DNA of 64,000 nt from Parapedobacter deserti (lineage in GTDB: Bacteria; Bacteroidota; Bacteroidia; Sphingobacteriales; Sphingobacteriaceae). The stretch spans positions 214,765 through 278,764 of the forward strand of contig NZ_JBHRTA010000022.1 of NCBI RefSeq assembly GCF_042646065.1. The letters are read 5' to 3'. Positions within the stretch are counted from its first letter, which is position 1; every line of letters begins with the position of its first letter. The position numbers and the translations under genes were made by a program. The notes under the pieces were generated by a model. The model worked only from the letters and a program-made list of their open reading frames with translations, ran no database searches and had not been told where the DNA came from. This document shows, piece by piece, positions 46,781 to 53,758 of this stretch.

Positions 46781-47194
46781 TTTTCTAAAATTTTTATGTT
46801 TAAAACCATGGATACAAAGGTGCGCCGCAACCAAGTTCTTGACGTAGCTAAATCAACGAATGATGTAGCCAAATCGTGTCGCGTCCGATTTGATTTCACT
46901 CATCGCGCAGCGAGTCGTAAACTAAGCATTGGAAGAATCTAAGACCAGACGTCCATCGGCCCGTCACCAGACTTTTGGTATTAAAGCAGCGTTCCGTCTT
47001 GGGACAATTGTGGTGGTAATATGAACATGCGCTCCGGCCGCTCAAAATAGATATACTTAAAGTTGCTTTCGGATATTTCAAAGTTTAGCTTCAGATATTT
47101 CAAAATTTGTGCAGACCTTCCGAACCCCGGTGGCCAAGCCCGTCAATAAGCACAGTCATCCATCGGGTTCCAGCAGCACCTGATGGCAAATACA
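46781..47194. repeat. Intergenic region with three 22-bp-spaced GATAT units
   Basis: No gene is recognised. GATAT occurs at 47050, 47072 and 47094, exactly 22 bp apart; the last two units share GATATTTCAAA. The rest is unassigned. Confidence 0.45.
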
Positions 47195-47226
47195 CCGGGC
47201 CGGAGCAGCAGCCGGCCCGGGTATTT
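47195..47226. terminator. Strong hairpin terminator
   Basis: CCGGGCCGG (47195-47203), an 8-nt loop, CCGGCCCGG (47212-47220), with TATTTTTT on the plus-strand side. It lies just beyond the stop of the LytTR gene. The T-run favours plus-strand use, but the stem may also end the minus-strand transcript. Confidence 0.7.
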
Positions 47227-47237
47227 TTTAACTGCGT

Positions 47238-48125
47238 TCAATACCTTAACAACTGCTGATCTTGCATACGATAGGCCTTACGCCATTGGTCGAACCGGCT
47301 TACCCGCCGTCGACTGATCGACACTTCGGCGATTTCGCGTTCTACTCCATCGCTACCTATTTTCGTGTACGGCATCACTAGCCGCACCTGGCGGTTGCGG
47401 TTCGGAAGCCGCACGCCATCATCCAAAATGGCCGATTGATGGATAAGTAGGTCGGGTGCCACGCGCATAAACTCATCGGGGTCCAACAGCATCTCCAACT
47501 CGTCGAGCGTGTTTTCCAGCACCGGATCCGATCGCTTCTCCGCGTCACGCAGGCATACGCGATTCATTTTATGCCGATGATGATAGCAAAACCGGACGGC
47601 CGTTGCCGGGATGTTGCCTTCGAGGGTAAGCAGGTGGGTCAAATAACTGCCTTTCGGCGTAGCTCCGGTAGGTTTGAGCCGCAGTATGCCGTGGATGAAT
47701 AACACCACAAGGTTGACCAAGACCATGTGCAGCAAGTACACCATTAAGAAAAAAGCATTTGGCGAAAACCTGAAAACACCATCAAGCACCCACTCAAACA
47801 GCAGCCACTGCAATCCGTAGGTCAATATCCCTACCCCTACTACCCCTACGGCAACCTGCATCCAGCCGCGGCGGGCCGCCCTACGATTTGCCCATCCAAA
47901 TCCATTCAGCGCGGATGTAGCGAAGTCAACCAGCGTCACGGCAGTGAATGAAACGGCAAATACCACCGAAAAGACGATCAGGTAGTGGCGGTTAGCAAAG
48001 ATCAATGCCCAGCGGAGGCCCATGCCATCGCCATAGAGCAGCGAGGCACCAAAAAAGGACAGCCCCAGCGTCAGCCAAGCATGTTTCAGCGAAAAGAAAG
48101 AAAAATAAGTACTGTGTTTCTGCAT
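47238..48125 (-). CDS. Membrane-bound LytTR-type DNA-binding protein
   Basis: From the ATG at 48125 the protein has 295 residues. It has four hydrophobic helices in the first 150 (LTLGLSFFGASLLYG; YLIVFSVVFAVSFTAVTLV; VAVGVVGVGILTYGLQWLLF; FFLMVYLLHMVLVNLVVLFI). A LytTR DNA-binding domain closes the protein: ENTLDELEMLLDPDEFMRVAPDLLIHQSAI and EIAEVSISRRRVSRFDQW. A membrane-tethered LytTR protein without a receiver domain would sense at the membrane and bind DNA directly. Possible operator repeats lie in the divergent intergenic region. Confidence 0.83.
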   Translation of the reverse strand: MQKHSTYFSFFSLKHAWLTLGLSFFGASLLYGDGMGLRWALIFANRHYLIVFSVVFAVSFTAVTLVDFATSALNGFGWANRRAARRGWMQVAVGVVGVGILTYGLQWLLFEWVLDGVFRFSPNAFFLMVYLLHMVLVNLVVLFIHGILRLKPTGATPKGSYLTHLLTLEGNIPATAVRFCYHHRHKMNRVCLRDAEKRSDPVLENTLDELEMLLDPDEFMRVAPDLLIHQSAILDDGVRLPNRNRQVRLVMPYTKIGSDGVEREIAEVSISRRRVSRFDQWRKAYRMQDQQLLRY

Positions 48126-48179
48126 ATCCGTTTCATTAAATGCCGGATACGCGTGCAACACCAAAATAGGCTTAGGCAC

Positions 48180-48442
48180 CCGTCACCGGGCCGTCATCAA
48201 TCCATATACTCATATTGGTCATACTTCTTAACCCAAAGTTAAGCATCGTAGTTTATACGTGCAACCACATATTTTTGTGGTTCGGCAAAATGGCGCACGA
48301 ATAGCCAGTTTTCCGGACACATTTGGCCAATCGGCGGACGCGAAACGCCCGATGGCGCTTGCAAAAAAGTAGACCAAACGCTACCGCCCATGTACCATCC
48401 GCTACCATTGGATGACAAACCTGTACCATCTGCGGAAACTCA
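48180..48442. promoter_or_regulatory. Divergent control region with TACC repeats
   Basis: TACC occurs at 48382, 48393, 48403 and 48424 (spacings 11, 10 and 21 bp, one helical face), three of them as TACCAT. A small hairpin AACCACA/TGTGGTT lies at 48263-48282. The region separates the LytTR gene from the Crp-like operon and may hold regulator sites. Confidence 0.45.
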
Positions 48443-48838
48443 ATGCAAAAGCTTCTTTTTTCTGCCTTACGCTACCTAATTTTAAGGTTGAAACAAAGTG
48501 TTATTGCATATGAAACGCTTCGCACACGGTTTAAAGCATATCGCTATCTGGCTGTGCTGCTGGCTACGCGATTTTGGCATCAACCCAATAGGTGTGTTTG
48601 TCTTCCTACTGGCGTGGCGTTGGCGGTGGTCCTACCCAAAGGCGAACCTTGCACCTGCGAGGATCAGCTCGATCCCGAATGGGTGGCTGCCTTGCAGCAC
48701 CAGCGGAAAACCGACTACGACGCCTTCTTCGAAACACGCGGCACCGTCATGCTATGCGCTGCGCAATGGCTGCAATTGAAAGCGCATCTTGAACGAACAA
48801 ATCCCATTTTACAAACACACCAAAATTCCATCCAATGA
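48443..48838 (+). CDS. Hypothetical protein upstream of the Crp-like regulator
   Basis: A 131-residue protein, ATG start, overlapping the next gene by four bases (ATGA), which supports reality and co-translation. The N-terminal 60 residues are basic and hydrophobic. The C-terminal half is helical (DPEWVAALQHQRKTDYDAFFETRGTVM-like segment, then QWLQLKAHLERTN). It contains CTCEDQ. No family is recognised. Confidence 0.6.
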   Translation: MQKLLFSALRYLILRLKQSVIAYETLRTRFKAYRYLAVLLATRFWHQPNRCVCLPTGVALAVVLPKGEPCTCEDQLDPEWVAALQHQRKTDYDAFFETRGTVMLCAAQWLQLKAHLERTNPILQTHQNSIQ

Positions 48839-49485
48839 ATACACAAGTACTTGACTTTTTTATTGAACAACTGATAGCCAACTGCGACGCACTCAACTCA
48901 TTCAACTCCGAAATTGTCGTACTGCTCACGCCGCTACTACGCAAAGAACATAGCACGGCCGCGCGCCAATTAATACTCAAGGATCATATTCCGCGCAAAT
49001 TATACATCAAGCTATCCGGTTTTGCGATGGGCTCGCGCGAGAGCTTTCGCAACCTGTTTCCGGTAGCCCCTTACCTATGGCTGAAACCTGCGTTGATGAC
49101 CGATTGGCGGGCGTTGCTCAAAAAAAAACCGGCCCGGTTTGACATCTCCGTCGAACAGCACACCGATGTATACTCATTAAGCCTGGCCGATATTAAACTA
49201 CTTATCGAGCGCGTGCCGGAAGTAAAAACAGCCCTCAGAACGCTCATGAAAAAGCAAAACATATACTTGAACAGCTATGACCGCAATCTGCACCAATACG
49301 AAGCCCAAGAACGGTACGCGCATATGGTCGAAGACTTTGGCGATTTGCTGGATAGCATTCCCAAGAAACACCGTGCCGCATATGTGGGCATTGCTCCGGG
49401 ATCCCTCAGCCGCATTCTCCGCGAAATGAAGGGGAACAATCCGACCCCGCCGCGCCATCCGTTGAGCATGCTCCTTGCCTTTTAG
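48835..49485 (+). CDS. Crp/Fnr-like transcriptional regulator
   Basis: The 216-residue protein has a divergent cyclic-nucleotide-binding-like N-terminal domain (NSEIVVLLTPLLRKEHSTAARQLILKDHIPRKLYIKLSGFA). The central part is helical and the C-terminal helix-turn-helix is YVGIAPGSLSRILREM, close to the YLGITPESLSRIR motif of Bacteroidota Crp relatives. The canonical phosphate-binding cassette for cAMP is not evident. Co-translated with the preceding small gene. Confidence 0.8.
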   Translation: MNTQVLDFFIEQLIANCDALNSFNSEIVVLLTPLLRKEHSTAARQLILKDHIPRKLYIKLSGFAMGSRESFRNLFPVAPYLWLKPALMTDWRALLKKKPARFDISVEQHTDVYSLSLADIKLLIERVPEVKTALRTLMKKQNIYLNSYDRNLHQYEAQERYAHMVEDFGDLLDSIPKKHRAAYVGIAPGSLSRILREMKGNNPTPPRHPLSMLLAF

Positions 49486-49500
49486 GGAAGAAAAACGGCC

Positions 49501-49523
49501 TTTGGTTAACCGGGTTAACCAAA
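49501..49523. promoter_or_regulatory. Perfect palindrome upstream of the AraC gene
   Basis: TTTGGTTAACC-G-GGTTAACCAAA: 11-bp arms around one base. A further half-like GGGTTAA follows at 49535. It lies 16 bp after the Crp-like stop and about 40 bp before the AraC -7 box. It could be an operator or, less likely, a T-poor terminator stem. Confidence 0.65.
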
Positions 49524-49563
49524 TCGCTTAACGCGGGTTAATACGGCCTTTTACTCCTGCGGC

Positions 49564-49571
49564 TACCTTTG
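49564..49571 (+). promoter_or_regulatory. -7 box of the AraC-family gene
   Basis: TACCTTTG matches TAnnTTTG; no clear -33 TTTG at the right distance. It lies 18 bp before the GTG start at 49590, so the longer frame opening at 49569 inside the box is unlikely. Confidence 0.5.
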
Positions 49572-49589
49572 CAAGGTAAGCTACGAGGC

Positions 49590-50615
49590 GTGTCTGTTTT
49601 ATTCCATATAGACTTTCCCTTCCAAGTCGCCGAAACCCATTACCGGTTCGGCGATCACGCCCCGCTATGCGCTCATCCCATCCCTTTTGCCAACACCGTG
49701 GTTTACCACCACCCGCAGCCAGCGGCATTCACCGGCACCCGGCAATACTATGGGAACAGCCTACTCACCATTGATTTGCTGGAAACTCAAAGTGCCAAAC
49801 CGCTCCTGCTGTCTACCCAACCCGTGCGGCAACCCCTTTACGTACTTTCCATCGTTTTAGAGGGGCACTTTCACTTCGGATCATCCATCCCATCAAATTG
49901 GGCGGCATCAGCCCCTGGCACCGCTTACCTCGCCCGTATCGGTGGGCAGCGGTATACTATCCGAGTACCTGCTCACGTTGGGCGACTCATCAGTATCACC
50001 ATTCATACGGCACAGCTGGCCGTTATTGGCGAAGACTTTGCCGAATTGACCGCACTGTTGGCGGGCAATCCAAAGTCGGACGACTACTACTGTCCATCCG
50101 TCCAAGCCGACTCCCTGTTTATGCGCCGCCTTATCAAGCTAACCAGCCCCTCCAGTATCAATCGCCGCAAAGACTTCAACCAACACCTGCAGACCCACTT
50201 ACAAGGGGTGTTCTCCGCTTTCAAGGGGTTGCTCTACGGCAAGGGGCAAGTCCACTATGACGAAGAAAAACTAAAAGAAATAAAACCCCACATTGCATCC
50301 GTTATTTCCGAAACCCATCAAGCGCCCGAACCGAAAGAAATAGCTGATCAATTTCACATCACACCCAAAAAATTAGAGCGCCTTTTCAAAAACGGCACGC
50401 AACTCGCGCCAAGCGCTTACATCAAACAAGTGCATATGGAAGCTGCAGGCACTTACCTCACAGATCACCCCGATCTGCCCATTTACGAGATCGCCGATAT
50501 CTTTGGCTATAATCACACTGCAGCTTTTAGCAAGGCGTTCACCAAACATCACGGTCTCTCACCTCAAGCCTATCGTGTTGCACTCCAGTTGTCCAAAACC
50601 GACACGAATTGCTAA
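49590..50615 (+). CDS. AraC family transcriptional regulator
   Basis: The 341-residue protein from GTG at 49590 has an N-terminal sensing region of cupin type (YVLSIVLEGHFHFGSS; AYLARIGGQRYTIRVPAHVG). The C-terminal domain has two helix-turn-helix motifs: PKEIADQFHITPKKLERLFKNGT and LPIYEIADIFGYNHTAAFSKAFTKHHGLSPQAYR. It probably regulates nearby genes. A perfect palindrome precedes it, and a second TACCTTTG box starts the next gene. Confidence 0.9.
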   Translation: MSVLFHIDFPFQVAETHYRFGDHAPLCAHPIPFANTVVYHHPQPAAFTGTRQYYGNSLLTIDLLETQSAKPLLLSTQPVRQPLYVLSIVLEGHFHFGSSIPSNWAASAPGTAYLARIGGQRYTIRVPAHVGRLISITIHTAQLAVIGEDFAELTALLAGNPKSDDYYCPSVQADSLFMRRLIKLTSPSSINRRKDFNQHLQTHLQGVFSAFKGLLYGKGQVHYDEEKLKEIKPHIASVISETHQAPEPKEIADQFHITPKKLERLFKNGTQLAPSAYIKQVHMEAAGTYLTDHPDLPIYEIADIFGYNHTAAFSKAFTKHHGLSPQAYRVALQLSKTDTNC

Positions 50616-50659
50616 ACCGTTTGTCTATACGCGACAACTTAACAGACTGGTTGTGAGTA

Positions 50660-50667
50660 TACCTTTG
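50660..50667 (+). promoter_or_regulatory. -7 box before the hypothetical/MauE unit
   Basis: TACCTTTG identical to the box before the AraC gene, 25 bp before the ATG at 50692. The -33 element is not clear. Confidence 0.45.
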
Positions 50668-50691
50668 TTTTCATAACTAAAGTATAATGTG

Positions 50692-51162
50692 ATGAAAACG
50701 ATTCAAACATTGCTCGAAAAATCCAGACACCCCAGCTCCGCCACCACACCAGCGATGATCCAAGCCTTCTGGCAGCGGCTATTCCGCGAGCACACCAGCC
50801 AACTGGCACTTGACTGGCTGCATGGATTCGGCAACGTGGTCTATGCCGACACCTATGCATCGCCCTTCATCATCCAGCTGTACCACAACCACCCCCAGGA
50901 TAAACGGGTGGCCTACCTGTCGGAAACCGCAGGCATCGTGGAGTGGCGCTTCGGCATCAAATCCATGGGCTATCGTCAGTGCTCGGTGGTGACCGATCCA
51001 GACAGCATCGCCTGGCTGGACAGCCTGTTCTGGTTTTATACCGCTACCGATTCACAACGCACTAAAAATGGCAGGCTCGGCGACATGAGGCAGGTGGTTG
51101 CCGAACGCATTCGCACCATCAAGAAAAAGCAAGGACTATGGAAAAGAAATCCATCCTATTAG
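50692..51162 (+). CDS. Hypothetical protein upstream of the MauE-like gene
   Basis: A 156-residue soluble protein from the ATG at 50692 (a GTG lies one codon upstream). No signal peptide. It has Trp- and Tyr-rich segments (SQLALDWLHGFGNVVYADTY; AGIVEWRFGIKSMGYRQCSV; WLDSLFWFYTATDSQR) and a basic C-terminus. I do not recognise the family. It overlaps the MauE-like gene by 25 bp, so the two are coupled. Confidence 0.7.
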   Translation: MKTIQTLLEKSRHPSSATTPAMIQAFWQRLFREHTSQLALDWLHGFGNVVYADTYASPFIIQLYHNHPQDKRVAYLSETAGIVEWRFGIKSMGYRQCSVVTDPDSIAWLDSLFWFYTATDSQRTKNGRLGDMRQVVAERIRTIKKKQGLWKRNPSY

Positions 51163-51773
51163 GTATGATCAGGTTGGCGTTCCTGGCGTTGTGGGTGTCG
51201 GTGGCCGTAGAGAAGCTGTGGGACCTTGCGGGGTTCCACAGCACCCTGCGGCGTCAGCCGATTCCCGGATGGAGCGCCGATATCCTGTTTTGGCTACTGC
51301 CACTGGCCGAGCTGGGAGCGGCCGTGCTGCTCGCCTGGCCACGGAACCGGCGGCGCACGCATCAAGGCATGTGGCTTTCGGCCATCCTGATGCTGGCTTT
51401 CACGCTGTTCATCGGTTTCGGTGTGCTGGGCTGGTACGAAAAGCGCCCATGCGGTTGTGGGTCAGTCATCAGCGGGCTCACCTGGGAGGAGCACCTTTGG
51501 TTTAATGGGGTTGCCCTCCTGTTGGCTATCATCGGCATATGGCTCACGTGGCCTGCACGTCGGGGTGGCCGTCGCAGGCCATACCGCAAGCCGGCCCAAT
51601 TATTCCGGCAAGCGGATCGATTATCCCCCGTTTCAGGGCGCACCACTGACCAACCAAGTGTGTCTACGTTCCATAAGCGTTTTCCAAGGAGGTTCGCACT
51701 CTTCAGGCGCAGGGCCTTATTAGCACTTTACCCTGCCTGTACACAGTACGCAATACGCACTTGCCTAGGGTAA
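51138..51773 (+). CDS. MauE/DoxX-like redox-associated membrane protein
   Basis: The 211-residue protein has four membrane helices in residues 8-140 (LGMIRLAFLALWVSVAVEKL; ILFWLLPLAELGAAVLLAW; MWLSAILMLAFTLFIGFGV; WFNGVALLLAIIGIWLTW). Between helices three and four is a cysteine motif YEKRPCGCGSVISGLTWEEH, typical of MauE-like proteins linked to periplasmic thiol chemistry. A 70-residue basic tail follows (RRGGRRRPYRKP onward) that is unlike the usual family ending. It lies between a hypothetical gene and a small exported cysteine protein. Confidence 0.8.
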   Translation: MEKKSILLGMIRLAFLALWVSVAVEKLWDLAGFHSTLRRQPIPGWSADILFWLLPLAELGAAVLLAWPRNRRRTHQGMWLSAILMLAFTLFIGFGVLGWYEKRPCGCGSVISGLTWEEHLWFNGVALLLAIIGIWLTWPARRGGRRRPYRKPAQLFRQADRLSPVSGRTTDQPSVSTFHKRFPRRFALFRRRALLALYPACTQYAIRTCLG

Positions 51774-51943
51774 GCGCGGAGGCACGTGACCGGAATCTCC
51801 ACGTCAGTGACCGGGTATATATAGACACGCAATATGCTTATTCGCACCTTGCAAAAAGCAAACCGCGCAAAGCAAATTGCAATTACAAACAAAACCTTTT
51901 TTTGGGGTGCTTTTTTTCCAAATGCGAAAGAAAAGTCCATAAC

Positions 51944-52303
51944 ATGGTAAATAAAACCATAACATACATTAAACAGTACTTTTTCATGTTGGCCCTGGCG
52001 GCCACGTTTGTCGGGTTTTCGGCATTCAAGGCGAATGAAATGAGCGGTTCAAAGAATGCCGCTCAATGGTACTTCGTAGAACGGATTGATGCGAACGAGG
52101 ATGACTATTCCGACAGCAACCTGAAGATTTCAGGTCCTGAAACCGAGGAGCCAGCTGATCCCGATTGCAACACAACAAACGCAGGCAACACATGTGCTGT
52201 GCAGTTGAACAATCCTTCAAGTACTCCTATTGCTGATGGTACAGCCCTCACCAGCCTGCCCGCGGGTGTGAGCATCCAGGAGCATGCGCAAAGGGAGTTG
52301 TAA
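51944..52303 (+). CDS. Small exported protein with a two-cysteine core
   Basis: A 119-residue protein from the ATG at 51944. It has an N-terminal signal or anchor helix (YFFMLALAATFVGFSAFKA), a WYFVERID strand, an acidic linker (DANEDDYSDSN) and a cysteine pair in DPDCNTTNAGNTCAVQLNNP. Small exported proteins with a WY strand and a Cys-x(n)-CAV pair occur near MauE-like genes in Sphingobacteria; this is from memory and I cannot name a family with certainty. It is terminated by a strong hairpin. Confidence 0.7.
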   Translation: MVNKTITYIKQYFFMLALAATFVGFSAFKANEMSGSKNAAQWYFVERIDANEDDYSDSNLKISGPETEEPADPDCNTTNAGNTCAVQLNNPSSTPIADGTALTSLPAGVSIQEHAQREL

Positions 52304-52320
52304 TCCTAAAATTGAAGATG

Positions 52321-52360
52321 CCCGTTGGGAATACCGTGATGGTCTTTCCAACGGGTTTTT
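52321..52360 (+). terminator. Terminator after the small cysteine protein
   Basis: CCCGTTGGGAA pairs with TTTCCAACGGG (one G-T) and is followed by TTTTT. It ends the plus-strand AraC/MauE module and separates it from the convergent susD gene. Confidence 0.85.
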
Positions 52361-52364
52361 CATA

Positions 52365-53747
52365 TTATCGATCGTTTTGCAGATATCCCCCAAGGTCTAT
52401 CGCGTTATCCGGAAGCGGCCATACATACCTGTTATCACCTGGCCCCAGCGAATACACATCTTCGCCTAACACTTTTCTGATTGTTTTTGCAAACACCGGC
52501 TCCTTGTTCAGCCGTCTAAGGTCTTCCCACCTTATGCCGCGCAACACAAGTTCACGCATCCGTTCCTCGATGATAAAATCCAACAGCGTTGCCCGGTTCC
52601 GATCATCAAGGGGTACGTAATGCTCTTCTGCGTACCGCATCTTCAGTAAACTATTCATATCCTGCATCGCCGCTTCCAACGAACCCGTCCTGGCGCGGCA
52701 TTCTGCCCGGATAAGCAGCACTTCATCTACCGCCAGGCCGGTAAACAGCCCTCCGGACCCCATGTATGAACCTTTGAAGAGAATATTACCGTTGGTGCCT
52801 TCCCTGAAATACGCCGCCTTCCGTAAATCATGATCCGAATAGAGTTCAAGAACCGCGCGGCCAACATTCATGCGTGACGACGTTACGACGGCAATGTTGG
52901 TCATGCTGCACATGAAAATAACTTCCGGATTACCCAGACCGTAAGTCGGAAATGTATAATTCGCCGTCAGCGGCAGATCGTTCAGATCGACCAGTCCGTG
53001 CTGGATGGAAAGGCACAGGTCTGCAAATCTTAGTGCTTCTTCATAATCGCCTATTTGGAGGTATACACGCGCCAGTAGCGCATAAACAGCCGCCTTGCCC
53101 GGCCGATGGGAATTTATCGGTATTTCCGGCAAATACGGTTGTGCATTCTCCAGATCCCCAATGAGCTGTTGATAGGTCTGCCGCAAGGTGCCCCTGCCTT
53201 TCTGCGCAGTTATATCCGGCACGAGCCGCAAAGGCAATCCCGGATCACGATCAGCGGTAACTTCGTCAAAGGGTTTGCAAAACAATTGGGCCAGCTGGTA
53301 GTAATTGAGCGCCCGGAAGAAAAGTGCACTACCCTTTACATTGTTCCACGCCGCTGTTTCGCTTTCGGCGGGCGTTATTTTTTCAATGCCTTCCAAGGCG
53401 GTATTGGCAAAGAGAATCCTTCTGTAGGCGTTGTTCCAATCATTGACCTCATTGCCCTCGTAAACGTCGTCCGCCCAGATGTAACCATTTTTCTCGTACG
53501 GCCTATTCGGAATATTTTGCCAGACCTGAAAGTCCAGTTCCAGTTCGTCTGCGCCGATCACGCCCAGCTCATGGCTGGAATTGGCGTTCATGGTCCGATG
53601 CGCATCGTCCAGCAACGCCTGCAGGTGTTCAATCCGTTCAGGAATGACCTGTGATTGGTCGCGCTTAATGTCCAAAAATTCCTTTCCACACGCCAGGCAA
53701 CCGCTTATGAGTACGCCCATGATAAGCTGCAATCTGATATTCATCAT
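52365..53747 (-). CDS. RagB/SusD family outer-membrane lipoprotein
   Basis: Surface nutrient-binding lipoprotein that caps its SusC partner. The 460-residue protein has a lipoprotein signal (MGVLISGCLACGKEFLD). Helical TPR-like segments follow (GSALFFRALNYYQLAQLFCKPF; GTLRQTYQQLIGDLENAQPYL; AAVYALLARVYLQIGDYEEALRFAD). The SusD C-terminal pattern is IEERMRELVLRGIRWEDLRRLNKEP. susC lies 11 bp upstream. The ligand is not predictable. Confidence 0.93.
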   Translation of the reverse strand: MMNIRLQLIMGVLISGCLACGKEFLDIKRDQSQVIPERIEHLQALLDDAHRTMNANSSHELGVIGADELELDFQVWQNIPNRPYEKNGYIWADDVYEGNEVNDWNNAYRRILFANTALEGIEKITPAESETAAWNNVKGSALFFRALNYYQLAQLFCKPFDEVTADRDPGLPLRLVPDITAQKGRGTLRQTYQQLIGDLENAQPYLPEIPINSHRPGKAAVYALLARVYLQIGDYEEALRFADLCLSIQHGLVDLNDLPLTANYTFPTYGLGNPEVIFMCSMTNIAVVTSSRMNVGRAVLELYSDHDLRKAAYFREGTNGNILFKGSYMGSGGLFTGLAVDEVLLIRAECRARTGSLEAAMQDMNSLLKMRYAEEHYVPLDDRNRATLLDFIIEERMRELVLRGIRWEDLRRLNKEPVFAKTIRKVLGEDVYSLGPGDNRYVWPLPDNAIDLGGYLQNDR

Positions 53748-53758
53748 AATGGTCTATA

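Noticed and set aside
46344..46847. 167-codon plus-strand ORF antisense to the SDR remnant
   Set aside because: Shadow of the SDR coding strand; the minus strand carries clear Rossmann and YxxxK motifs.
48498..48779. 93-codon ORF in another frame over the gene at 48443
   Set aside because: The 48443 frame has the ATGA overlap with the Crp-like gene and a more protein-like second half.
51421..51723. 100-codon ORF overlapping the C-terminal half of the MauE-like gene
   Set aside because: It starts inside the third membrane helix of a supported gene. It could matter only if the MauE-like tail reflects a frameshift, which I cannot show.
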